A DNA stretch of 64,000 nt, from the NCBI GenBank assembly GCA_036925085.1, contig JAUPFP010000026.1, positions 1,777,001 through 1,841,000 of the forward strand. The letters run 5' to 3'. This document shows, one piece after another, positions 23,008-34,100 of this stretch. Origin of the DNA: Brachycybe producta (Eukaryota > Arthropoda > Diplopoda > Playtdesmida > Andrognathidae). Position numbers and translations under genes: made by a program. A model generated the notes under the pieces. It was given only the letters and a program-made list of their open reading frames with translations, was not told the origin of the DNA and ran no database searches. Position 1 is the stretch's first letter. Every line of letters starts with the position of its first letter.

Positions 23008-24590
23008 TCAGTTCTGCAGCGACCGGTGCTGGTTTAACGATGGCGCACCATAGTTTCTGGCAACAGGCAGATAGAACATCTGTCCATCAATCACAGTGGA
23101 CAGATACTCACGGTCCTGCCGTACCACAGGTACAAGACCCGTGCCATATGGCACCGCCTGGCTTCTGCCAGGTGTCACCCTAGCAACCTGTCCTCGGCCC
23201 AAAGCCTCCAGACAGTCCTTCAAGTGACCCATTTGGTCACACTTGTAGCCCCATCCATTTGGCCAACCCCAGACAGTGCTGCTGTGGACTGATTTCCACC
23301 CTGGCTCCGCCGCCTAGTCTTATTACCCTAGATCCTTCCGGTCTTGTCAGTTGCTCCGTCCGCATTGGACGGAACAGTCGCCTTCGCACCCGAACGGTTG
23401 GAGAAAGACTTAGCAGAGCCTTTGGGCTGTGCCACAGCACCGGAGGCCTTGACCGTAGTCTTGGTCTCTGGTACCATCAAGGTACGGGCAGGCAACTCAC
23501 CCGCTGTCAGCATGTCGGCCTCGACCAACATTGCCTCAGCGGTGAATGCCCGCACCGTTTTGGCCTTCGATCCCCAGAGCGGTCTGAGGATCGCCGGCTG
23601 CAGTTTCTTCTTAAATCGGAGGAGTCGACAAGACTCATCCTCATTAGGAGAAACTCGTTCTGCTAGCTCAGTAAAGCGCCAGTAGAACGCCTAGAGCGAC
23701 TTGGTCAGCCCCTGCACCATTGTTTCAAACCGATCGAAACAGGCCTGAGACTTATTCTTGGTCCCGAAACACTGGAACATGGCCTCCTTTAGCTCTGGCC
23801 AGGTCAGGTCCGGATGAAACTCCACCAAACTGGCATAGTATTTTTCAGCCGGGCCGTCGAGCAGGTACGTAAAGAAACTGCACCTGGCCTCATCCGTCCA
23901 GTGCTGAGTCCGAGCCTTGGCTTCAAACTGTTGGTGAAAAGGCGTCATGTCCTCTCGTCCTTCAAACCGGCTGAACGAATATACTGGGTTGAAAAACCCA
24001 AACACCTGGATTTCCGACGGGACAGCCGGAGCAGGCGTCCATGGCGCGGTACTAACCCGCCATGGTGCCCTACTCCGGTTTCCCGAAGTCTCAGCATCAA
24101 GCTCAGCTTCCGTGGGTTCCACTAAGTGGACCCTTGGCCGCTGAACGGGTGGAGGAACCCACAGGAGCGGTCCAAGTTCCTCCAGGAGGTATCCGCCTGG
24201 TCGAAACCGGCGGCACCTCCCTCCGTACACCTTCCAGGTGCACGGGCGATGGTGTGAACCGCGGTTGCTCTTCCCGGACCCCATGGTTCCCTTGGGGCAG
24301 ACGTCCCTGCATCTGCAGGGCATCTATCCCCCTGGCAACTGCTAGGAGTTGTTCCTCGGACCACGATGTCAACAATGACTTCATGCCCTCTGAACTAAAC
24401 CTCCACCGACTCATTTAAGAGTTCTCCACCAAGTCCAACCGGACCGGTGGCAGTGGAGGCCTTGTCACCAGCCAAAGGCCGCATGCCTGTCTCTGCTGGG
24501 GTCCTCACAACCCCTTCACCACCATCCAACGGTGCTCCGTCGGTGACAATGCCTCCCCGGTGCGATCGCACCGTCACAAAGTCTCCGCAC
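23008..24590 (-). pseudogene. E1 gag, degenerate
   Basis: 23691-24323 carries the capsid-like block ([55 protein letters not shown]). 23328-23555 and 23008-23232 give the post-capsid and zinc-knuckle tail (MGHLKDCLEALGRGQVA). The gag tail runs on in frame into [19 protein letters not shown] with no TGA, unlike element A. Stops interrupt it elsewhere. Confidence 0.82.
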
Positions 24591-24849
24591 GGAGGTCGGT
24601 CCGCAGGGAAACCCCCAAGACACCTTCCTACCCGGAACCACCATTCCCGTCCCCGCCGACAGCAACCCCAACCGGTTGCTGCCCCTCCGGCCGAATACCA
24701 CGGCCGAAGGTGCAGGTACGTAACTCCAATTTCTCCCTACACTGTTACCCCGACCTACCATCGTGGAGAACAGGGTTTAAGCCGATTCCCACCGTGCAAA
24801 CACGGACAGAAACGGCCACCACTTGTAGGTGAGAGAATCTACCTTGGAA

Positions 24850-25440
24850 TCCTGTGAAATCACGTACCAAAGTCCAGAAATCACCGTCAAACAACGGTAG
24901 AACCGTACCAAACCGTAGTTTCACGGACAAATGTCCGTGTCCCACGGTAACTGTACGGTTAGTCTCTTTTCACCGTCTTCGAACAGAGATTCGCGGACAA
25001 CGGCCCGTAAATAACCGTCTACTAGTGGTGAAACTACCTTTTTACCGTGTTCGAACGGTGATTCACGGACAAAAGTCCGCAATTCACCGTCTACTAATGG
25101 TGAAACTACTTTTTTACCGTGTTTGAACGGTGATTCACGGACAAAAGTCCGCAATTAACCGTCTACTAATGGTAAAACTCCCTTTTTACCGTGTTTGCCC
25201 GGTGATACACGGACAAAAGTCCGCAATACACCATCACACCGCAAACAACCACAGTATCATGGACAACGGTCTGTGTCCCACGGTTAGATTTACGATTGGA
25301 GTAACTTTCACCGTCCTCGAACGGAGATACATGGACAACGGTCCGTAATCTACCGTCCACCAACGGTGAAAATTCCTTTTTACCGTGTTCGACCGGTGAT
25401 ACACGGACAAAAGTCCGTATTCAACCGTCTACTTGCTGTA
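24850..25440 (-). repeat. E1 leader: palindrome array, 72-bp period
   Basis: Eight copies of an imperfect palindrome of the type CACGGACAAAAGTCCGTG, starting near 24922, 24992, 25064, 25136, 25208, 25258, 25330 and 25402. The spacing is 70, 72, 72, 72, 50, 72, 72. The intervening DNA repeats accgtctactaatggtaaaa and tttttaccgtgtt. The corresponding region of A is equally long and also lies between primer site and gag. Confidence 0.88.
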
Positions 25441-25860
25441 AATTTTAGGTAATTTTAGGTAATTTTAGTTTTGAATTCTATTTTCAAATTTCTGTTTTTA
25501 ATTTCATTTTTAAATTTCAGTTTTTAATTTCGTTTTTAAATTTTAGTTTTGAATTCTATTTTTAATTTTATTTTTAAAGTTGAGTTTTTAATTTCATTTT
25601 TAAATTTCAGTTTTTAATTTTATTTTTAAATTTTATTTTTAAATTTCAGTTTTTAATTTTGTTTTTAAATTTTAGTTTTTAAATTTCAGTTTTTAATTTT
25701 GTTTTTAAATTTCAGTTTTAAATTTCATTTTTAAATTTCAGTTTTTAATTTCATTTTTAAATTTCAGTTTTTAATTTTGTTTCTAAATTTTAGTTTTGAA
25801 TTCTATTTTTAATTTTATTTTTAAAGTTAATTTTATTTTTAAATTTCAGTTTTATTATTA
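25440..25860. repeat. AT-rich tandem array next to the truncated end of E1
   Basis: Degenerate tandem units of about 25 bp such as agtttttaatttcatttttaaatt. It lies exactly where the primer site and 5' LTR of E1 should be, about 300 bp upstream of the PCCB start codon. Confidence 0.8.
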
Positions 25861-26159
25861 TGTCAAATAAATACATGGAAAATATTAAACTTTATAAACA
25901 CATTTTTAATTTAAAATTTTTCAACTTTTATATTTTTACAATTTGCCAACTTTTGAATCATTGCTGTTGCCACAGATGAACACAAATCAAAATGTAATAC
26001 ATTTCAAAATGGCGGCAGCTGCGTCACGACATAATAGCGACTAAAATGCTGGGGCGGCGCCGCACATGCGCAGAAAAATTCTGTCACAATTCTGGCTCAG
26101 TTTCTCTTCTGTGTATATCCTTATTCTGTGCCCTTGGCTGGAATGAAATATTGTCAACA

Positions 26160-26345
26160 ATGGCTGAACGTATTTTTTATTCTGTTGTTTACAAATTTTT
26201 AAATGTTTCTTTGTGTAAGAAAATTCTACTAGAACATAATTGTAGGGCAACACACACTTTCAATGTACACGACAGGATAAAGATTAAACGACAAAAGGCA
26301 TCGTTAGGTGGAGGACAGCACAGAATAGACACTCAATACAAGAAG
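26160..26345 (+). CDS. PCCB: PCCB exon 1 (targeting peptide and N-terminus)
   Basis: 62 codons from ATG; donor gtagcg. [18 protein letters not shown] begins a likely mitochondrial presequence, then [20 protein letters not shown] matches the conserved PCCB N-terminus. Confidence 0.85.
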
Positions 26346-28132
26346 GTAGCGCGCATTTTGATATTATATTTATGCGGCCGATGGCACAGAGTTGAGATTA
26401 AAAATATAACAGTTGGGACCACTTGTTGAATTGCATTTGCATTGCATTTAATGATTTGTAACGGGTCTCCCTAAAACGCAGAAACTGCAGAAACTTATTA
26501 AAAACAACCCAAATTAAAGGGAAATGGCAGAAACTCATTAATTTGAGTAATGTCAAAGAAGTTTCTGCAATTTCACATTGATTTGGGTTCTTTTATGTGA
26601 GTTTCTGCGTTTTCTGCAATTTTTGCGTTTTAGGGTTTTCTATTTGTAACAATTACTTACATGAAATATCTTTACACATCTTTCTGACACTTTTGATAGC
26701 TTGATAGTAGACATTCATACAAGACAGGCATGTAAAGACAGGGACACCCAGACGTTTGCTTCACCTGTTTATGAGCGTCAGACCAAATTTCAACTAATTG
26801 AAAATTGAAAAGGGCGGGGCATGTGACGTCAGACCACAAAACAAACCAATTAGAAGTTACACACATCTGCAATTGTCTTGTTTTTCTGAAGGAATTCGCC
26901 CCATATTTTTAATTGTGGTTTGTTTCTGGTTTTAAAATGTGGATATTGTGAACTGAACTGTGATCAAAATATATTAATTTTAAATTGTATTGTTTGTTAT
27001 TTTAGGGAAAATTGACAGCTAGAGACAGAATAACTTTGCTATGTGATGAAAATTCATTTGAAGAATATGATATGTTTGTGGAGCACATGTGCACAGACTT
27101 TGGAATGCACAAGCAAAAGGTACATGTACTTATCTACGGTATACATATACACTTATGTCCCAAATCTAAAATCCATTTATACTGATGATATTTGATGGCT
27201 AGCAACGGGGAGCAAAATTCACAGGCAATTGTGCGCATGCGCGTCGTTTTTTTCTTTTTTTACTCCTTTCATTTCAATTTCAGTCACCCTCTCCCACTTT
27301 TTTCTCTCTCTCCCCTTCTACACTTTCCAACCTTTTCCCCTCACCCCCTCCCACTTGTCTCTCTCTCTCTCCCCCTTCTACACTTTACAAACTTTTCCCC
27401 TCACCCCCTCCCACTTTTATCTCTTTCTCTCCCCTTCTACACTTTCCAAAGGAAGAGTTCAACATATAGTTGACCTTGAGAGAAAAAAACGGTTCATTTA
27501 TTCAAATTTATGTAAATTCTGACGTGCTTCAATGGTTTTTGTTACTCCACACACACACACACACACACACAGACTTGATATATTATATATACTAGTGGGG
27601 TAACCCGTCATAAATGACGGGAGCCAAATTCACAGGCAATTGTGTCCTGCCTTAGAATTTCTTTTCCTGCACCCTTTTATGATGTGAGACCAAGTAACAA
27701 ACCAATTAGAAATTGATGACGTTCATAAAACAGCTGAGCAAAAGAAATTCTAATGCTGGGCACACTTGCCCGTGATAAACTGTAGTTTAATGTTGCTATT
27801 ATTATCCCCTCCCCTTTTTATATTTGAAAGAGAAAATGAGCTTTTTATTTTCTCTGGTGTGCTCATGCGTGTCGTTTGTTCCTTTTTTTACTGCTTTCAT
27901 TTCAATTTCAGCCACCCCCTGCCACTTTTTTCAACCCTCCACGTTTCTTTTTCTCTCTCTCCCCCTTCTACACTTTCCAACCTTTTCCCCTCTCCAATTT
28001 AATATCATGGGGTTCTTGGATGGGAAGGGTGCAACATATAGTTGACCTTGAGAAAAAAAAAGCTGTTCATTTCTTCATTTATTTAAATTTATATAAATTC
28101 CGACGTGCTTCAAGGTTTTTGTAGTGTAACTC

Positions 28133-28163
<31 letters not shown>

Positions 28164-31100
28164 CTGGGATATTATATATATAATAATCTGTATTTCTGCT
28201 AAATTACAAATATTCACTGAATAAAAATGACCTATTTAACACTAACCCACTAAAGGTCCAACCACATCTAATACAATGACCAAAACAAATTGTTTAGGGA
28301 TTTGACATAATTAACAGGTAAAGATCTGGGTCCTCAAGAAGGATCCACAAGCCCTATGGCCTAGCTTATTGAGAATTTCCTTATTACTCCATCAATTTAT
28401 AAATATGAGTGTACATCTTACGTAATGTTTCTTTTCTTACTGAAAATAAACAAATTCTATCTACTGTGCAAAACAAAGTCTTTATCTTACAACTTAGGAC
28501 TTAGAATATTTATATATAAAGTTAAAATTCTAAAATACAAGCACAATGATTCGATCTAATAAAAGTTGTTCATTTCCTGTATTTGTATGGGGATGTTTAT
28601 TTTCTATATTGGTAATTGGTTTTCTATTTATATATCCATTTACTCTAATAAATTTCATTAGTCGTCCATTTTTGTTGCTGGTTTCATATTTGATTATCAC
28701 TTAGGTAGCTTTTTGGTTTTGATCGCATTCTTCATGAATGAAACTTATTCTTACCCGTTTTTTGGGTGCCACTGACCCTATGTCTTCTAATACTACTACT
28801 ACTACTTAATCCTTAATCCATTGTTTTAATTTCTATTTGGTCTAGGTTAAGGACCTTTTGATATTGTTGTAACCCTTCTTTAAGTGCTTTTTGCTCATGT
28901 TACTGACCTTTTCATAGTGGCCTTTTTCTATTTTCTTCAGGTTTTCTGTTTTTTTTTTAAAGGAACTTAAATTTTTTTCCCTGGTCTAAATGGCAAAACA
29001 CTAATTGAGCTATGGTGTGCTGCTTTGAGTGTTCTGGGAATGCCCTTACATACAAGGCTGATTTGTTGCAAGGCTGGTAACAAGTGCAATTCATGGGACT
29101 GCACTCAACCCAAGGTAAGTTTACGTGACCAGTGTGGTGGTTTGTAACAGAGATCTCACCAATATGTATGAACCATGTAACGACCCGGCCGGTCGCCACA
29201 ACACCCTGGCAAAACTTCGCCTGGAGTTTCAGCTCCGCCCTTCGTAACAGTCCAAGGACCATACCTAAGCGTTAGAGAAACTGTTCAAAGGTGTTCCCGA
29301 AGATGATGATATCATCCAGGTACACCAAACAGCTCTTCCACTTATGTCCTGCCAACAAGAGGTCTAACGCTCTTTGCATAGTGGCCAGAGCATTACAGAG
29401 TCCGAAAGGCATTTTCCGAAACTCAAACACCTTGAGAGCAAATGAATGCTGTCTTCTCAATGTCTTGCTCCGCCATTCTGACCTGCCAGTGTAACGTCCC
29501 GCCGGACCGTTACAATACCCCGGTAAATTCACCCCCAAAACGGACGTAAAACTTACCGCTTACCGGCTTCTTACGGGGACAGGACCGTACCTGTAGCCGC
29601 CTCCCCCACGGTGTACCCCTCGGGATGTGTCGGCTCCAGGAGCCACCCACAACGGACACGACAAAAAACCACGCCGCAATGCCGAGAATATTGCGGTAGA
29701 ACAACGGTTCTACCGCGAGCCGACACAAGTACCGGCTGAAAAAGGACGGTAGCAGGACGATGGAGATCCCCAACCGGAAATCCCACCCCCCTTGCGGTAC
29801 TCCCCAAGAAAAAGACACGGACAAAGCAAGTGATGATTAAAAGTGTTTTAATACACTTACGATGTATAAAAAGATGATCAAGGCAGTGATATTTACACAA
29901 CTTGGCTGGATACCTTATCCAACCAAGCCCCCATAAATATATACAAAATACAGGCCTAATGGCCAAAGCACAAAATATGAAGTCAAAGATGAGCTGGACA
30001 ATGGAGGTCCACTTGACCTCCATCCACAGGTCTTGTCTCCTCTCAAGCCCACAACCAACTGCCCAGATCCTGTGGCTGACTAGGCCACAGGAAACCTCCA
30101 GGCAACTCCACCTGGAGGGGACAGAGGTCACATCTGACCTCTCACCCATAGACTTCATGGTGAGAGGTCTGCTGGCACCAAAATGGCGTCCGACCTAACA
30201 GCCTACTGTAGCTGTCAGGCAGACCACCATAGGGAAATTCGTCTGCTCACTCAAAAATTAAAATTTGAGCAGACCAGGTTGCCACAACCCTCTCAACTTC
30301 CCTGTTCCGTCTCGGGAACAGGTCAGTCGAGCCAGCCAGGATTGCTCCCCGAACCTGACCTTAGGTTCCGGACGGCTTCTCTGGCGGTGTCGCGAAAGTG
30401 GAGCCCATCCACTCCGCAGCCCACCGACGTGCCCACCACAGGCACATCTGGGTGTTATGCCACCCAAAACCAGTATCGAAGACCGTCCTCCTAAGACGGC
30501 TTTCCTCCAGGGCTCGGAATTCCTCGAAAGGAATATCCTGGAGTTGCACACGCGTGCGAAGCGTCCGACTGGTTAGGAGGTCCACCAGGGCAACCGTGGG
30601 CTCGGTCTCGCACCCTGGTAGAGGCTCAGTAATGAACTGTCCAGCCGTACCTATTAAAGTCGCATCCCAGCAAACGTTGGATGAATGGGGCTGCACGCCG
30701 GGCTAGACAAACTAACCCGGCATCTAGCCCCTACACATCCAGAATTGCAAACGTTTGATGGACCGGGTTTACGACCATCACAACCGGAAAACCTCCACAA
30801 CCAAACACCACCACATGGCGCATGTTGTACGGCGGTAGCCTTGCTACCCACGGCTCTGGAAGTGGCTCATCCAGACGGTAGTAGCCGTGGTATTGGCAAC
30901 CCTCCATTCCCGGCTGGTCCTGCCAGAGACCAAGCCGGTTATTCAGATACACCTCTGCATCTGAATACGGGGGCATTGCACCAATATGCCTTCCCTCGGC
31001 CTCAGGCCTAGGGGAGGTTGACGTTTCTGGTCCTAGGGTATCAAATACCCCGCCGCCATGGACCGGAGAGAAGGGTGTACCCCCACTGGGGGTCACGGGG

Positions 31101-34100
31101 TCACGTCTTGTGGGAACACTGACTCCTGCAACCGAGGTTCCTTCGCCCTTAGGTGAGGGCAGTCACACGGTGCAGGGTTCCCACTGCTTGAACCTGCAGG
31201 CTCGAGACCGCATCCACCTTCGGGGAGGATGGAGGCATGCTGACCAAAACGTCGCGCATCGACCTACCATCCATTCGTGCCGCCTCCACGGGACGGGTAT
31301 GGATCAGTTGACTCCCGGCCGGCGTGCTTGCCTGAGCATGCCGGGACTCCTTTTCCGCCACGACGCCTCCAGTTTCGGCTCCCTGGCGCCTACTACTGGA
31401 GGGTGTTGGACTCCCCTTCCTCTCACGCTTGGACTTTTTACGGTCCTTTTTTTTCTTTTTCTTCCCGTGAGAGGAAGGTTGACCATGCGTCGTGTCAGAC
31501 TTAACTGACCCCGACGACTTACTGGGCCGATCAGGCTTAGGCGGGTGGTTAGCCCCCTTCGCCTTCTCGGATTCCTTCTTCGAAGGTTTTCCGGCCGGAG
31601 CCGTACTCTTCTTCGTAGAAGTGCCCTTAGCCGAGGTGACAGCCGAGGATGACTGTCCGGAGACAAATCTTCCTCGACCATCCCGAAGGAGAGGCTTCTC
31701 CTTCGGTGCAAGAGTCGGCTGACTCTTGCTACCAGTAGCTTTGGCTTCCGCACCATGGGCTGGTGCACTGGAAGCCTGCATCGCCTCCCTCTTGGCGATT
31801 CGCTTCTGGCCAGCGATGGTCGTGGCACTCGCAATAGGTGGGACGCCACGACCATTCTTGTTTTCACCGTCCAAAGTCGGTAATTCGGTGTTACCGCCTT
31901 CGTACGGTGAAACCCACTTTTCCCCCTTTCGGAACCGGTAGAAAGGGTATTCCACGGGATTTCACCGTGCGAATCGCGGTTTCCATCGTCCAAAGTCGGT
32001 AAACCACGGTAAAAACCATGGCTGACCACCTTCGGACGGTGAAAACACCCTTTCACCGAGCTCCGACGGTTGGAAAGGGCATTGCACGGACTTTTACCGT
32101 GCAAAATGCCGTTATCACCGTCCAAAGTCGGCAATTCACGGTCGAAACCGTGTCTTACCGCCTTCGATCGGTGAAAACCACTCCCTGGCGGGCTTCTACC
32201 GTCCAAACACCGTCGAACTTGGGCCTTCCCAAGTGAAACGGCGCTCAGACGGACTGACCCCGCCGGAAAAGTGCTTTCCATAGTGGCTTGGCCACCATGA
32301 CAACAGTCATGGCGGCGAAATCACTCCCACCACGTGTGTATACGGTCATTGACCGTAAAACACACCGTTAAAACAGAAAAAAGAACTGCCAACAGGCAGG
32401 AGAAGGAAATTCCCTTAGAGGGACTTACTTTTTCCACAATTTTTGCTTTTTCCAGACTTGGTTGGCCTCTTTGACGGTGAAAACGTGTTCTTTTTTCCAC
32501 ACATGGTGCCGGCGTCCTATGTTTGTGTATTTTACAAACAAGATGGCGCCTAGCCGCCAAATTCACCGTCTTAACGGCTAATGGCCGTGCAGTAGCTTCT
32601 AAAACGTCATCAGCCGCCTCATGCATGGTCACCATGGAGATTTCACCGTCGTCTGCCTTTTTAGGGGCAGACACACGGTGAATTCTACACCAAGACTGGA
32701 GCTGGTGGGTAGAGACATTTACCGTCAATTCTCTTATATTGACGGTAATTGGAGATTTCACGGAGGTTTTCACGGATGGATTTCTCCGTCCACGGACCGA
32801 TTTTGTCAGGCCTTTGGCTGGACACCTGGTGATGGGCCGCCCTTGGTTTCTACCGAAACCGTGGCGGGCCCCAAACACCGCAATGTCCGGCCGCCTTCTC
32901 TCCCAGCCGTCCGCCCACAGTAGCAGACTGCCAGATCTCTCCCACCACGGTAGGGATACCAAAGAGTACCCCATACCGTCCAACTTCCCACTCGAGGCTC
33001 GAACCCACTCACCTCGAACACCCTCGGTCTCCGCGGACGGAGATTGTACCGAGGAGGAGGGGGGTCATCAGCCTCGGAGTCGGTAGACTCCTGCGAAGAA
33101 ACAGATGGTGGCTTTAGCGCCGGAGTCATTCCACTCCACGCCGAAGCCTCCGAGGCATCGCTGTCTGCATCGGAGGAGGTGTCGGAGACACCAAGTCCAT
33201 CTTCCTCTCACAGTGCAGGTGGGTATATACGGCTTCAGGTTATCTATGTGAAACCGGTCGCGCACCTTCCGACCATAACCGTCTACAAACTCTATCTCGT
33301 AGACTAGGTCAGAATACCATGCGACCACCGTACCCCTCTCAGCTTTATACGCCAAGCTCCATTTCTTCGCCTGACCGAGCTTCCCAGCCTGATCTTGTGG
33401 CAACCTGGTCTGCTCCAATTTTAATTTTGGTGGAGCAGACGAATTTCCTTATGGTGGTCTGCCTGACAGCTACAGTAGGCTGTTGGTTCGGACGCCATTT
33501 TGGTGCCAGCATACCTCTCACCATGAAGTCTATGGGTGAGAGGTCAGATGTGACCTCTGTCCCCTCCAGGTGGAGTTGCCTGGAGGTTTCCTGTGGCCTA
33601 GTCAACCACAGGATCTGGGCAGTTGGTTGTAGGCTTGTGATGAGACTAGACCTGTGGGTGGAGGTCTGAGTGACCTCCATTGTCCAGCATCAATTGGATC
33701 ATCTTTTATTTTGCCTTGTATAAAGTGCCTTTGGGGGGCTGGTCAAGTGGACCAGCCCTTCTTTGTAAGTATTCACTGTCATCTGAATCATCTTTTACAT
33801 CGTAAGTGTATTAAACACTTTTAATTCTTCACTTACCTTGTGTCGTGTCAATTTCTTGAGGAGTACCGCGAGGGGGGGTGGGTTTCTGGTTTTGGGGAAA
33901 CTCCACCGTCCTGCTACCGTTCTTTTTCGGCCGGTACTGGTGTCGGCTCGCGGTAGAACCATTGTTCTACCGCGATATTCTCGGCGTGGCGGCGTGGTTC
34001 TCGTCCGTGTCCGTCGAGGGGGGCTCCAGGGAGCCGACACGTCTCCAGGGACACCGTGTGAGACGGCTACGGGTACGGTCCCGTCCCCGTGCGGAGCCTG

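Larger units (their letters stand above)
14931..25440 (-). mobile_element. Ty3/gypsy LTR element E1, old, lacking its 5' LTR
   Basis: Read on the minus strand it runs leader, gag, protease, reverse transcriptase, RNase H, integrase, long C-terminal extension, polypurine tract, 3' LTR. It is GC-rich against the AT-rich host DNA. The 3' LTR is 14931-15653. The leader ends at about 25440 next to an AT-rich tandem array, with no primer site or 5' LTR. Every coding region is broken. It sits between the SUCLA2 stop and the PCCB start. Confidence 0.9.

Noticed and set aside
24850-25440. CRISPR-like array of regularly spaced palindromes
   Set aside because: The spacers are themselves repeats, the host is an animal, and the array is the leader of a gypsy element.
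27192-28124. Ser/Phe/Leu-rich ORFs
   Set aside because: They translate the pyrimidine-rich tandem units of Helitrons; the same occurs at 55488, 60527, 62283 and 63376.
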